Source: Candidatus Corynebacterium intestinavium
Lineage (GTDB): Bacteria > Actinomycetota > Actinomycetes > Mycobacteriales > Mycobacteriaceae
Direction: 5' to 3'
Assembly: GCA_019120635.1 (NCBI GenBank)
Contig: DWUR01000112.1
Span: forward strand, 1 to 64,000
DNA: 64,000 nt
Shown here: positions 1 to 10,011 of the stretch, in pieces
Layout: each line of letters opens with the position of its first letter
Position numbering within the stretch: position 1 is the first letter of the stretch
Made by a program: the position numbers and the translations under genes
The notes under the pieces: model-generated
Told to the model about the DNA's origin: nothing
The model's database searches: none
The model's input: the letters and a program-made list of their open reading frames with translations, nothing else

Positions 1-211
1 GCACGACGAGCGCGTGGCGGGTGGGGACGGCTTCGGCTGCGGCGCGCTTGGCGGCGGCCTGCGCGTCGAGGCTCTGGTCAAGACTGTGGAGGAAGCTATC
101 GTCTGGCTCCGGAATGGCGGCATCCAGCCGGTCTAGCTGACTGTGATCGATGTCGTCCACGATCGGGTTTCGGACACCGAGCTCGTGGGCTTCATTCCGG
201 TTTAGCGTCAA
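1..211 (-). CDS. Partial MoaB/Mog-like molybdopterin biosynthesis protein (N-terminus only, runs off the left edge)
   Basis: Minus-strand frame from TTG at 211 preceded by GAAGGAG; N-terminal extension followed by ...VPTRHALVV; next to pepD/mprBA as in M. tuberculosis moaB2 context. Confidence 0.5.
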   Translation of the reverse strand, partial: MTLNRNEAHELGVRNPIVDDIDHSQLDRLDAAIPEPDDSFLHSLDQSLDAQAAAKRAAAEAVPTRHALVV

Positions 212-315
212 CGCTTTTACTCCTTCACGGCGAGTGGGTCGCCTTAACCTTAACGCGGGAGAGGATTTTTAAAACCCCTAATGGGGATTTATTTTCGGCC
301 CTCCCCCATGTGTGT

Positions 316-1851
316 CTACTCCTGGGTTTCGGCCTCGGTGCCGAGGGTGACGTCGAGCTGCTTTTCCGGTCCGCGTCCCCCAGGCAGGACGGTGAGCTTC
401 ACGGTGTCCCCGACCTCGTGGGAACGGATGGCGGCGATGAGCCCGACGCCGGTGTCGATGAGGCGGTCGTCGACCTTGCGCACCACGTCTCCCTTCTCCA
501 AACCAGCCTTTTCTGCGGGGCTGCCGGGGTTAACTTCCATGACCTCGGCCCCCACGTAGCGGCTGGCGGTATTGATCTGCGCGCCGATCATCGGGTGGGT
601 GGCCTTGCCGTTATCGATCAACTGCTTGGCGATACGCACCGCCTGGTTGGACGGGATGGCGAAGCCTAGGCCGATGGAGCCGGAGGTGCCTCCTCCACCC
701 AGGGTGGCGATAACGGTGGGGATGCCCACGAGCTCGCCCTTGAGGTTCACGAGCGCACCGCCGGAGTTTCCGGGGTTGATGGCGGCGTCGGTCTGGATGG
801 CGTCGATGAGGGAGCCCTCGCCGCCGTCCTCGCCGGCTGCCTGGACGGGACGGTCCTTGGCGGAGACAATGCCGGAGGTCACGGTGGAATTCAGGCCCAG
901 CGGGGAGCCGATCGCGGCGACCGTCTCGCCGACGTTGATGGCGTTGGAGTCCCCCATCGCCATGGGCTGCAGGTTATCGGCGCCCTCCGCCTTGATGACG
1001 GCGATATCGGTCTGCGGGTCAGCGGCGATGAACTTAGCTGGCAGCACGCGACCGTCGGCGGTGATCACCTGCATTTTCGCGTTACCCTCGGCGGCGGCAC
1101 CGACGACGTGATTGTTGGTGAGGATCATGCCGTCGTTGGTGAAGATGGACCCGGACCCCTCCTCCCCGCCGCGGGCGGTCTGCACTTGGATCTGTACCAC
1201 CGAGCGGGTGACCTTATCTGCGACCTGGGCGATGGTCCCAGATTCCTCCAGTCGGCTGCTGCTGGTGTCCTCATTGCCGGTGGGCGCGGAGTCGAGAGTG
1301 TTGACGGAGCGGGTGCTGTTGGTTCCCTGCATCGCGGAGAGGGCGAAGGTCGTGCCGGAGGCGAGAACCACCGCCCCCACCATGAGGGCCGCGACCGCGC
1401 CGGTGGACCAGCGCTTCTTCTCCTTCGGTGGCGCGTTCAGCGAATTCTCGCCCGGCTCGCCGGCCCCTGCCTGGGGTGGGTACCCCGGCTCGTGCGGCAG
1501 CGCCTGAGGGTGCTGCCGCGGCTGCGCGCCCTGGTGGGCTTGAGCCTGGTGGGTCTGGGCTTGATGTGGCTGCTCCTGGCGTGGAACCTGCGCACCCTGG
1601 TGCGGCTGGGTCTGGTGCGGCTGGGTATAGCCGGCGTGCGACTGGCCCCACTGGGCACGCTGACTGTCCTGAGCCTCGCCCGCCCAGCCCCCGGGGCCGG
1701 ACTGCGCCCCAGCCTCGGCGCGGCGGGTGTGGCCGTTGTGCCCGAATGGCCCAAAGTCCGAGGCCTGCGGGTAGCGCTCTCCCCCGCTACCGCTGGCGCC
1801 ATTGCCGCCGACACCGTTCCCGCTATTCAGATTTTCACCATTTTTATCCAT
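316..1851 (-). CDS. pepD: HtrA/DegP-like trypsin-type serine protease with PDZ domain (PepD-like), membrane anchored
   Basis: TM segment, TNNHVVG / TDIAVIKA / GNSGGAL catalytic motifs, C-terminal PDZ; start MDKNGEN at 1851 (ORF extends to 1938 but overlaps mprB). Confidence 0.88.
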   Translation of the reverse strand: MDKNGENLNSGNGVGGNGASGSGGERYPQASDFGPFGHNGHTRRAEAGAQSGPGGWAGEAQDSQRAQWGQSHAGYTQPHQTQPHQGAQVPRQEQPHQAQTHQAQAHQGAQPRQHPQALPHEPGYPPQAGAGEPGENSLNAPPKEKKRWSTGAVAALMVGAVVLASGTTFALSAMQGTNSTRSVNTLDSAPTGNEDTSSSRLEESGTIAQVADKVTRSVVQIQVQTARGGEEGSGSIFTNDGMILTNNHVVGAAAEGNAKMQVITADGRVLPAKFIAADPQTDIAVIKAEGADNLQPMAMGDSNAINVGETVAAIGSPLGLNSTVTSGIVSAKDRPVQAAGEDGGEGSLIDAIQTDAAINPGNSGGALVNLKGELVGIPTVIATLGGGGTSGSIGLGFAIPSNQAVRIAKQLIDNGKATHPMIGAQINTASRYVGAEVMEVNPGSPAEKAGLEKGDVVRKVDDRLIDTGVGLIAAIRSHEVGDTVKLTVLPGGRGPEKQLDVTLGTEAETQE

Positions 1852-1897
1852 AGGGACCATCCTCCACTTCCCTTCTAAAAAATACTGGGACGCAGCC

Positions 1898-3487
1898 CTA
1901 TTTTTCGCTGGGAGTTCCACGGCGGGCGGGCAACACAACCCGCATCAGCGCGCCACCGTCGTCAGATTCATCGGCGATGATCGCCCCGCCGTGATTCACA
2001 ACGGCCTGCTTCACGATGGAGAGCCCTAGGCCAGAGCCCGGCATCGATCGAGAACTGATCGAGCGGTAGAAGCGATCGAAGACCTTTGCCCGGTCCTTGG
2101 CTGGGATGCCCGGCCCCGAATCTGCGACTCGAATTTCCACGGCCTCCTCGTATCCCTCGCCGCCCTGCGCCCCAGCAGGAAGGCCCGAGGCCGCCGGTGG
2201 GATGGGTTGCATCCACACTCGCACGGTGCCGCCCTGCGGAGACCACTTAGCTGCGTTGTCCAGCAGGTTTAGCAGCGCGCGCTTCAGGATGGTCGGGTCG
2301 CCCTGGATGACCCAGGGTTCGGCGTGGATCTCAAAGGTGACGTCTGGGCGGCGCCGCTGCACCTTCGCCACACCAACGCGAATGCAGTCGTTGAGGTCGA
2401 CCTCCTGGTCGCTGAGGACGGGACCATCCTCACGGGCGAGGTCCACCAGGTCCTTAATCAGGGCGCTCATCTCGTCCAACTGGCTGAGCACATCACGTTC
2501 GATCTCCCGGCGGTCCGCCTCCGAAATACCCGGGGAGTCTTCGCGCGTCGCGAGCAGCAACAGCTCGATATTGGTCCGCAGGGAGGTCAGCGGCGTCTTA
2601 AGCTCGTGCGAAGCATCTGCCACGAGCTCCTTCTGTTTTTCTCGGGAGGTCTGCAGGGCCAGCATCATGTTGTTGAAGGACGTGGTGAGGGTGCCGACCT
2701 CGTCATTGGAGAAAACAACAAGCTGACGAAGCTCATCCGTCTCCGTCACTCGGTCCGTGGCCCGCCGGAGGCGGTCGATGGGTCGCAGCCCCGCGCTCAC
2801 CACGGCGGTGACCAGCACGATCGCGCCGAGCGCCCCGCAGATACCGATCATGGTCAGGATGAGCGCCAGCGAATCCAACGCCCGCTGCGTCGACGAGGTG
2901 TCAGAAACGAGGACGACGACGCGGCCGTCGGGCGCGGCGACTGCGAAGTAGCGGTCGTCGCCGTCGGAGCGGTAGGAGTGCGGTCGAGCTCCCTGGATAA
3001 CCGCGATCTCGGAGTCGTCCAGGACGGGCTCGAACTTCGCGACGGGCGCGGCGATGCCGGTGTTTGATTCGGGCACGACCATCAAACTGAGGGTGTCGGA
3101 GATCTTTTCGAAGGCCGGGCGGTAGTGCTCGCCCAGGGAACCTCCCGGAACTTTCTCGGGTGGCATCTCGATGATGCTCTGCGCCTGGGATCGCAGCAGG
3201 CTATCGCTGGTGCGCCACAAAATCTGGGACACCGTGGCGTAGGCCGCGAAGGTAACGGTGGCGATCGAAAAGATGATGACCAGGGACGCCAGGATAGTCA
3301 ACCGCTGTTTGATGCTGCCCAGCGTGCCGTCCAAAAAGCGGCGCCACCGGGGGCGTTTGGTCAGCTCGGAGACACCCTCCGGTTCGAGGACCATGCCGTG
3401 GCCGACGTTCTCGCCCGCGGTGCGCTCCCCCGTCGCCGAGTGGGAGGCACGACCCCGGGGTCCCGGGGAGAGCCTCCTCAAACTCAT
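1898..3487 (-). CDS. mprB: Two-component sensor histidine kinase (MprB-like)
   Basis: Two TMs, [24 protein letters not shown]-box, [12 protein letters not shown]-box; ATGA overlap with response regulator. Confidence 0.9.
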   Translation of the reverse strand: MSLRRLSPGPRGRASHSATGERTAGENVGHGMVLEPEGVSELTKRPRWRRFLDGTLGSIKQRLTILASLVIIFSIATVTFAAYATVSQILWRTSDSLLRSQAQSIIEMPPEKVPGGSLGEHYRPAFEKISDTLSLMVVPESNTGIAAPVAKFEPVLDDSEIAVIQGARPHSYRSDGDDRYFAVAAPDGRVVVLVSDTSSTQRALDSLALILTMIGICGALGAIVLVTAVVSAGLRPIDRLRRATDRVTETDELRQLVVFSNDEVGTLTTSFNNMMLALQTSREKQKELVADASHELKTPLTSLRTNIELLLLATREDSPGISEADRREIERDVLSQLDEMSALIKDLVDLAREDGPVLSDQEVDLNDCIRVGVAKVQRRRPDVTFEIHAEPWVIQGDPTILKRALLNLLDNAAKWSPQGGTVRVWMQPIPPAASGLPAGAQGGEGYEEAVEIRVADSGPGIPAKDRAKVFDRFYRSISSRSMPGSGLGLSIVKQAVVNHGGAIIADESDDGGALMRVVLPARRGTPSEK

Positions 3488-4179
3488 GGGGCAGTCTCGC
3501 GCAGGACGTAGCCCACGCCGCGAACCGTCTGGATCAGGCGTGGCTCGCCGTCGGCCTCGGTCTTGCGACGCAGGTAGCCGATGTAGACCTCCAGGGCGTT
3601 GCCGGAGGTCGGGAAGTCATAGCCCCACACGTCCTCGAGGATCGTCGTGCGAGAGAGCACCTTGCGGGGGTTGCGCAGCAGCAGCTCCAGCAGGGCGAAC
3701 TCGGTGCGGGTCAGGCTAATCTGGCGGCCACCACGCGTGACGTCGCGGGTCGCGGGATCCAGTTCGAGGTCCTCGAACTTCAGAATCTCGACCTGCTGGG
3801 TGCCCACCGCCGCCGGGCGCGCGGCACGGCGGACGAGGGAACGGGTGCGAGCCAGGAGCTCCTCGAGAGCGAAGGGCTTGGTGAGGTAGTCATCCGCGCC
3901 AGCATCCAGTCCGGCCACGCGCTCCGAGACGGAATCGCGTGCGGTGAGCAGGAGAATTGGGATGTCATCTCCCTGGGAACGCAGCTCGCGGCATACTTCG
4001 AGCCCGTCGAGCTTCGGCATCATGACGTCAAGGATCGCCATGTCGGGACGCTCGGACGAAACTTTATCCAGCGCTTCCTCCCCGTCCGCGGCGAGCAGGA
4101 CGACGTACCCATTGAAAATCAGGGAACGGCGCAGCGACTCGCGTGCAGCCGGGTCATCGTCCACAACGAGAATCTTCAT
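3484..4179 (-). CDS. mprA: OmpR/PhoB-family response regulator (MprA-like)
   Basis: Receiver domain with VDDDP and LDVMMP, C-terminal winged helix [23 protein letters not shown]. Confidence 0.92.
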   Translation of the reverse strand: MKILVVDDDPAARESLRRSLIFNGYVVLLAADGEEALDKVSSERPDMAILDVMMPKLDGLEVCRELRSQGDDIPILLLTARDSVSERVAGLDAGADDYLTKPFALEELLARTRSLVRRAARPAAVGTQQVEILKFEDLELDPATRDVTRGGRQISLTRTEFALLELLLRNPRKVLSRTTILEDVWGYDFPTSGNALEVYIGYLRRKTEADGEPRLIQTVRGVGYVLRETAP

Positions 4180-4315
4180 ATAACTATTGTGCCCTCTCGG
4201 CGCTGCTTTGTGTTAAAGCTCAGCACCTGTTTAAGTTGCTCGCACCCGCAGGTTAGGAACTTTCTACATCTCGAATGCAAGTTTCGGGTACTTCCCGCGT
4301 GGCGCAACGGCAGAA

Positions 4316-4349
4316 AACGCCCGCAACCTGCGATCCAGGTGCGGGCGTT
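4316..4349 (-). terminator. Hairpin downstream of rpmF
   Basis: AACGCCCGCA...TGCGGGCGTT perfect 10-bp arms. Confidence 0.6.
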
Positions 4350-4375
4350 GGGCCGGTAAAACCGGCTGAGCGGAA

Positions 4376-4543
4376 CTAGTCCAGGTCGATCAGGCCAAGC
4401 TTAGCAGCCTTCACCAGGCGGCGAGGGATCTGCACCTCCTGGCCGTTGATCTTCTGAGTCTGAAGATCGACGTTATCCGCCTTCCACTGGGAGCGGCGGG
4501 CGCGGGTGTTGGCGCGGGACTTCTTAAACTTTGGTACTGCCAT
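4376..4543 (-). CDS. rpmF: 50S ribosomal protein bL32 (no CxxC)
   Basis: Translated by eye: [55 protein letters not shown]; below ORF-track length cutoff. Confidence 0.93.
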   Translation of the reverse strand: MAVPKFKKSRANTRARRSQWKADNVDLQTQKINGQEVQIPRRLVKAAKLGLIDLD

Positions 4544-4565
4544 TTTCTTCTACCCTCCTCGAGCC

Positions 4566-4835
4566 TTACTGGGTCTTCTTCTTGCGGCGAGCCATGCCAC
4601 CGTAGCGGCGCTGGAACTTCTCGACGCGACCTGCGGTGTCCATGACGCGCTGTGCGCCGGTCCAGAACGGGTGGGACTCGCTGGTGATGTCGACGACGAT
4701 CAGCGGGTACTCGTTGCCATCCTCCCACTCGACCGTACGGTCAGAGGTGGCGGTGGAGCGGGTCAGGAACTGCTTACCGGTAGCAGAGTCCTTGAATACC
4801 ACTGGGTGGTAATCCGGGTGGATATCCTTCTTCAT
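4566..4835 (-). CDS. rpmE2: 50S ribosomal protein bL31 type B (no cysteine)
   Basis: [28 protein letters not shown]... Confidence 0.95.
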   Translation of the reverse strand: MKKDIHPDYHPVVFKDSATGKQFLTRSTATSDRTVEWEDGNEYPLIVVDITSESHPFWTGAQRVMDTAGRVEKFQRRYGGMARRKKKTQ

Positions 4836-5193
4836 ACTTCTTCCCTTAGGTTGATCACATCGGGTCGGTCCCGCACAGGACAGCGCGGGTCGTGCCCGAG
4901 TCGGGGCGAAACATTGTCTTCACGTTCGAGATGCCACGATGGCAGCACGTACGACCGCAAAAGTCTATCGCATTTCGGGCGGCGGACATAATTGACCGGG
5001 CACCGCACAAGCGCCAGGCCTGGCTGGACAAGATTAGGCGCTTTTCCACCTGAGCTGTATAATCGTCCTCTGCTGTTGTCTATGTAAACGTCATCACCGT
5101 GCATACAGCGTATTTTGTGCTTCCCAGCGGACTGTCTACCCACCGGGGGCCTGCATTTTTCGTTGTGTTGTGCATGGTGGAAGGAGAAAACCC

Positions 5194-5430
5194 ATGTCGG
5201 CATATTGCCAGGTGACGGGCCGCAAGCCGGGTTTCGGCAAGCAGGTTTCCCACTCTCACCGACACACGAGCCGCCGCTGGAACCCGAATGTTCAGCGTCG
5301 CAAGTTCTACCTGCCTTCTGAGGGCCGCACGATCACGTTGACGGTCTCTCCGAAGGGCCTGAAAACCATTGACCGTGATGGCATCGAGTCCGTCGTTGCC
5401 AAGATTCGCGCTCGTGGGGAGAAGATCTAA
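5194..5430 (+). CDS. rpmB: 50S ribosomal protein bL28
   Basis: [32 protein letters not shown]...; start after GGAGGAAAA-like RBS region. Confidence 0.95.
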   Translation: MSAYCQVTGRKPGFGKQVSHSHRHTSRRWNPNVQRRKFYLPSEGRTITLTVSPKGLKTIDRDGIESVVAKIRARGEKI

Positions 5431-5432
5431 AA

Positions 5433-5597
5433 ATGGCTCGTAACGATATTCGTCCAATCATCAAGCTCAAGTCCACGGCTGGCACCGGTTACACCTATGT
5501 CACCCGTAAGAACAAGCGCAACAACCCGGATCGCATCACTCTGAAGAAGTACGACCCGGTTGCCCGCAAGCACGTCGAATTCCGCGAGGAGCGATAA
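5433..5597 (+). CDS. rpmG: 50S ribosomal protein bL33 (cysteine-free form)
   Basis: [54 protein letters not shown]; below ORF-track cutoff. Confidence 0.95.
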   Translation: MARNDIRPIIKLKSTAGTGYTYVTRKNKRNNPDRITLKKYDPVARKHVEFREER

Positions 5598-5600
5598 TTT

Positions 5601-5906
5601 ATGGCTAAGAAGTCCATGATCGCGAAGAACGAGCAGCGCAAGGAAATCGTCGCCCGCTATGCGGAGCGTCGCGCTGAGCTCAAGAAGATCATCAAGAACC
5701 CGAACACCAGCGATGAGGATCGCATCGAGGCACAGTTCGAGCTGAACCGTCAGCCGCGCGACGCCTCCCCTGTTCGCGTCCGCAACCGTGACGCCGCCGA
5801 CGGTCGCCCACGTGGCTACCTCCGCAAGTTCGGCCTGTCCCGTGTCCGCGTCCGCGAGATGGCTCACCGCGGTGAGCTGCCGGGCGTTCGTAAGTCCAGC
5901 TGGTAA
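5601..5906 (+). CDS. rpsN: 30S ribosomal protein uS14 (long, cysteine-free form)
   Basis: [34 protein letters not shown]... Confidence 0.95.
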
Positions 5907-5923
5907 TTAGGGAGGCTCTTTAA

Positions 5924-6172
5924 ATGAAGCGCAACAACATGAAGCGGGCGCGGATGGAGCAGTCCCGTCGCCCCAAGAAGAACCCGCTCAAGGCCGAAGG
6001 CATCGAGCAGGTTGACTACAAGAACTACGCTCTCCTGCGTAAGTTCATCTCCGACCGTGGCAAGATCCGCTCTCGCCGCGTCACGGGCCTGACCCCGCAG
6101 CAGCAGCGTGAGGTTGCTACCGCGATCAAGAACGCCCGCGAGATGGCTCTCCTGCCTTTCAACAGCCGTTAA
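5924..6172 (+). CDS. rpsR: 30S ribosomal protein bS18 (cysteine-free form)
   Basis: [56 protein letters not shown]... Confidence 0.95.
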   Translation: MKRNNMKRARMEQSRRPKKNPLKAEGIEQVDYKNYALLRKFISDRGKIRSRRVTGLTPQQQREVATAIKNAREMALLPFNSR

Positions 6173-6199
6173 GAACCGGCAGGTAGACGTTACGTAGAC

Positions 6200-6244
6200 A
6201 AAGAAGACCCGCCCAGGCTTTACGCCAGGGCGGGTCTTCTTTTC
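6200..6244. terminator. Bidirectional rho-independent terminator between convergent rpsR and DUF1846 gene
   Basis: AAGAAGACCCGCCC...GGGCGGGTCTTCTTTT. Confidence 0.85.
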
Positions 6245-6317
6245 GCTGACTAAACTGTTGAGCTATGAACGCCAGGAAGGGCCCCAATGGCCCTCCGGCA
6301 TCAGCATCAGCTAGCGC

Positions 6318-7811
6318 TTAGCGCTTACGGTAGAGGGCCTTTCGCCAGTACTTCGGCTCGGAGGTCACCAGCACCCCGAGGTTGCGGAAGATCCCCTCGT
6401 CCACCGACCCCAGGATGGTGGTGGTGTGGACGTCGCAGCCCGCGAGGTTCTTCAGCTGCTTCAGCGCCGCCCGTGCGTCCTCAGACTCGGCGGCGGACAC
6501 GGAAAGCGCGATGAGCACCTCGTCGGTGTGCAGGCGCGGGTTCTGAGACCCCAGGTGATCGACCTTGAGCGTCTGGATGGGCTCGATGGACTTCGGCGAG
6601 AGCAGGTGGATCTCGTCGTCCAGGCCTGCCAGGTGCTTCAGCGCATTGAGCAGCATCGCCGCGGAGCAGCCCAGCAGCTCGCTGGTCTTGCCAGTGATGA
6701 TGGTGCCGTCCGCCAGCTCCAGGGCGCTGCCCGGCTGGCCGGTGCGCTCCTCCACCTCGTTTGCTGCGGCCACGACGCGGCGGTCCTTGATGCTCGCACC
6801 GACCTTGCTCATGACGATCGCCACGCGCGAGGAGACGGTATCGTCCGTATCCTCCCGGCGCTCCTCGACGAGGGCCTTGTAGTAGCGGCGCACGATCTCC
6901 TGCTTCGCGGCTTCGCGGCACAGCTCGTCGTCGGAAATGCACTTGCCCGCCATGTTCACCCCCATGTCCGTGGGCGACTGGTACGGCGAGTGCCCGTAGA
7001 GCTTCTCCAGCAGGGTTTTCAGCAGTGGGAAGACCTCGACGTCGCGGTTGTAGCTGGTCGCCTGCTTGCCATAGGCCTGCAGGTGGAAAGGGTCGATGAC
7101 GTTGATGTCGTCCAGGTCCGCGGTCGCGGCCTCGTAGGCGAGGTTGACCGGGTGCTCCAGCGGGAGGTTCCAGATCGGGAAGGTCTCGAACTTCGCGTAG
7201 CCGGCGGGCACCCCGCGGCGGAATTCGTGATAGACCTGCGAGAGGCAGGTGGCGAGCTTGCCGGAACCTGGTCCCGGCGCGGTGACGACGACGAGGTCGC
7301 GGGAGGTTTCCACGTAGTCATTGAGGCCGAAGCCGCCGTCGGAGACCACGAGCTCGGTATTCGTCGGGTAGCCGGGGATCACCCGGTGGCGCGCGACCTT
7401 AAGGCCGAGGCGCTCCAGGCGCTCGGCGAAGGCGACGGCCATGTGATTGCTATCCTCCAGCTGGGTCAGCACCACGTTGTTGACCAGGAAACCGCGGTCA
7501 CGGAAGACGTCGACGAGGCGGAGGGCGTCCTCCTCGTAGGGGATGGAGAGGTCGGCGCGGACCTTGCCGCGCTCCAGGTCACGGGCATTGAGGCAGACGA
7601 CGATCTCGACGTCTTCCTTGATGTTCTCCAGCATCGCGATCTTGTTATCCGGCGTGAAGCCGGGCAGGACGCGGGAGGCGTGGTAGTCGTCGAAGAGCTT
7701 GCCGCCCATTTCGAGGTAGAGTTTCCCACCGATCTGCTCGCGCCGCTCGTTGATGTGCTCGGACTGGAGCTGGATGTACTTCTCGCGGTCGAAACCGATG
7801 CGGTGGGTCAT
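6318..7811 (-). CDS. DUF1846 / UPF0371 family protein
   Basis: [52 protein letters not shown]...[16 protein letters not shown]; characteristic family sequence. Confidence 0.85.
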   Translation of the reverse strand: MTHRIGFDREKYIQLQSEHINERREQIGGKLYLEMGGKLFDDYHASRVLPGFTPDNKIAMLENIKEDVEIVVCLNARDLERGKVRADLSIPYEEDALRLVDVFRDRGFLVNNVVLTQLEDSNHMAVAFAERLERLGLKVARHRVIPGYPTNTELVVSDGGFGLNDYVETSRDLVVVTAPGPGSGKLATCLSQVYHEFRRGVPAGYAKFETFPIWNLPLEHPVNLAYEAATADLDDINVIDPFHLQAYGKQATSYNRDVEVFPLLKTLLEKLYGHSPYQSPTDMGVNMAGKCISDDELCREAAKQEIVRRYYKALVEERREDTDDTVSSRVAIVMSKVGASIKDRRVVAAANEVEERTGQPGSALELADGTIITGKTSELLGCSAAMLLNALKHLAGLDDEIHLLSPKSIEPIQTLKVDHLGSQNPRLHTDEVLIALSVSAAESEDARAALKQLKNLAGCDVHTTTILGSVDEGIFRNLGVLVTSEPKYWRKALYRKR

Positions 7812-8069
7812 GGGCGTAGCTTGTTCCTTTCAAAGCCTCAGCAGCGCTGGGTGCACCGGCTTGCAGAGCACCATCGCGTGGCTGTTTTACGCCTTTTCAC
7901 TTTAGACCCGAGCGAACGTGGGCGTAAACTTCTCGCATTTCCGCACGGTTCCCATGCATTTCCGAGGGGTGCAGCCGTGCACTCCGGATAGTGCGGAACT
8001 ATATTCGTGGACAATGCCCTTCACGCACACACCGACGCGGGGGCTGAACGATGAATGAAAGGCCCTGTG

Positions 8070-8834
8070 ATGACGAACCCCTATGACGGAGGAACCCCGG
8101 ACAACGGTGGCTACGGCGGTTCGACGCCGAATAGTGGATACAACGGGGACGCTTCTGGCGGTGGGCCTTACGGTAGCGGGTACAACCAGCCCGACGCGGG
8201 GGACGCGTTCAACGACTCCCCGGGTAGCCAGGGCTACGGAGCGGATAGTTACGGCGTGCCGATGGGCGATGATCGCTCCGCTGCCGCCGGCGGTTTCCCC
8301 AGCATGCCGGACTACGAGGCCTCGGCGGGCACCGCTCCCCTCGCGCCGTCGCGTCCGGGCCCGTGGATCCGGCTGCTGAGCCTCATCATCGACGGGATCG
8401 TGGTCAGCGTCGCCAGCACCCCGCTGTACTTCGGCTTTACTCCCGCCAATGAGGTCATCGACTGGTTCAACAGTTTGGCTAATGGTATCGATGCCGAGAT
8501 GCCGATGGGCGTTGGGATCGCCTCGCTGTTGACCTTCGTGTTGTGGTTCGTTTACCGCGCGGCAATGGAGTCCAGCGGCATGAAGGGCTCCCTGGGCAAA
8601 CTGGCCACCGGCCAGCGAGTGGTGAACTTCGAGGGTGGGCAGCTTAGTTTTGGCCAGTCCCTGAAGCGCAATAGTTTTTACGCCATCCAGGGCGTATTGA
8701 ACATCATCCCCTTCCTAGGTTTCCTGCTCTCGATTATCTACTTGATCGTCTATGCCGTGGGGATCTCCCGTGACCAGTACAACCAGTCCCACACCGATAA
8801 GTGGGCTAAGGCCTACGTGGTGAAGGCCCTCTAA
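8070..8834 (+). CDS. RDD family membrane protein with disordered Gly/Asn/Tyr-rich N-terminus
   Basis: RPGPWIRLLSLIIDGIVV... and GKLATGQRVVN RDD-type pattern; internal start MTNPYDGG at 8070. Confidence 0.8.
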   Translation: MTNPYDGGTPDNGGYGGSTPNSGYNGDASGGGPYGSGYNQPDAGDAFNDSPGSQGYGADSYGVPMGDDRSAAAGGFPSMPDYEASAGTAPLAPSRPGPWIRLLSLIIDGIVVSVASTPLYFGFTPANEVIDWFNSLANGIDAEMPMGVGIASLLTFVLWFVYRAAMESSGMKGSLGKLATGQRVVNFEGGQLSFGQSLKRNSFYAIQGVLNIIPFLGFLLSIIYLIVYAVGISRDQYNQSHTDKWAKAYVVKAL

Positions 8835-8855
8835 AACTCACCCGCTTAAGTTTCT

Positions 8856-8887
8856 CCCCGCCGTGGCAGCAGCCCGGCGGGGGTTTC
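8856..8887 (+). terminator. Rho-independent terminator after RDD gene
   Basis: CCCCGCCG...CGGCGGGG followed by GTTTCTTG. Confidence 0.7.
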
Positions 8888-8980
8888 TTGTGCCCACTCA
8901 CCGTCCGCTCACCCAGCTCCTCTTGGTTGGCCACACCCCTCGCCATCGGCCCGGGACGGGCGGGTGGTTCAATAGGAGCC

Positions 8981-9946
8981 ATGCTCAATGTGCTCACCGG
9001 CTTCGGCGTTGTCGTCCTCATCATCGGACTCGGCTACGCCATTGGCCGCAAGCAGCTGCTGGGCCCCAAGGCGCTCTATCCGCTGAACATGTACGTGTTC
9101 TGGATCGCGCTGCCCGCCACGCTGCTGCGTTTCATGAGCCACGCGGACCTCGGGCAGATCTTCGGTCCCAACCTCGCGGTGGTGGCGATCAGCAGCCTGC
9201 TGACCGGATTCACGAGCTTCGCGCTCTTCTATTGGATTGCCCGGCGCACCGCCAAGGAATCCCTCATCGGGATGCTGGCAGCCAGCTACTGCAATGGCTC
9301 CAACCTGGGTATCCCGCTGGCCACCTACCTGCTGGACGACCCGACGCTGACGCTGCCGGTGGTCCTCTTCCAGGTGGGTCTCTACGCCCCCACCGCGGTA
9401 CTGCTGCTGGATATCGCCGAGGAGCGCGGCTCGGGCGCGCAGTCGGACACGTCGCGTACCCGGCTGGCCCCGGCGGTGGCCTCGGCGCTGTTCAAGTCCC
9501 CCCTGCTGATTTCGGCTTTTGTCGGCATGATCCTGGCCTGGATGAACACTCAATTCGGCTTTGAGCTACCGGCGCTGATCGCGGACCCGATCGATCTGAT
9601 CGCCCAGTCCATGGTCGCCGTGGCACTGGTGGTCTTCGGCATGTCCATGGCAGAGGTCAAGGTGCTGCAGCCGGGGAGCAGCCCGCGCAAGTCGGTGCTG
9701 GTGGCCTCCCTACTGAAGACGGTTCTGCACCCCACGCTGGCTTTCCTCGTCAGCACGCTGGTCTTCGGCGCAAGCGGGGAGCTGCTGCTGGCGATGGTGC
9801 TGATGGGGGCGCTGCCGACGGGGCAGAACGTATTCACCTACGCGCAGCGCTTCCAGACCCAGCAGGTGCTGGCCCGGGACACCGGCGTGGTGTCTACGGC
9901 GATCTCCCTGCCGATCATGGCAGGGATCGTGCTCCTCCTGGGCTAG
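8981..9946 (+). CDS. AEC (auxin efflux carrier) family transporter
   Basis: Ten-TM-like protein MLNVLTGFGVVVLIIGLGYAIGRKQLLGPKALYPLNMYVFWIALPATLL...; conserved SYCNGSNLGIPLA and LPTGQNVFTYAQRF. Confidence 0.85.
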   Translation: MLNVLTGFGVVVLIIGLGYAIGRKQLLGPKALYPLNMYVFWIALPATLLRFMSHADLGQIFGPNLAVVAISSLLTGFTSFALFYWIARRTAKESLIGMLAASYCNGSNLGIPLATYLLDDPTLTLPVVLFQVGLYAPTAVLLLDIAEERGSGAQSDTSRTRLAPAVASALFKSPLLISAFVGMILAWMNTQFGFELPALIADPIDLIAQSMVAVALVVFGMSMAEVKVLQPGSSPRKSVLVASLLKTVLHPTLAFLVSTLVFGASGELLLAMVLMGALPTGQNVFTYAQRFQTQQVLARDTGVVSTAISLPIMAGIVLLLG

Positions 9947-9973
9947 CTTGGGTTAGCTGGGTCGGCCCCTCCC

Positions 9974-9997
9974 CTGGGCTGGCCGAAGCCAGCCCAG
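9974..9997 (-). terminator. 10-bp perfect hairpin with cUUCGg tetraloop (minus-strand transcript) downstream of thiolase
   Basis: CTGGGCTGGC-TTCG-GCCAGCCCAG on minus strand. Confidence 0.55.
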
Positions 9998-10011
9998 CCC
10001 CTCTGAAGGCG

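Noticed and set aside
4836-5193. Zur box in the divergent ribosomal gene promoter region
   Set aside because: No sequence resembling the actinobacterial Zur palindrome found by eye; recorded as a question rather than a feature.
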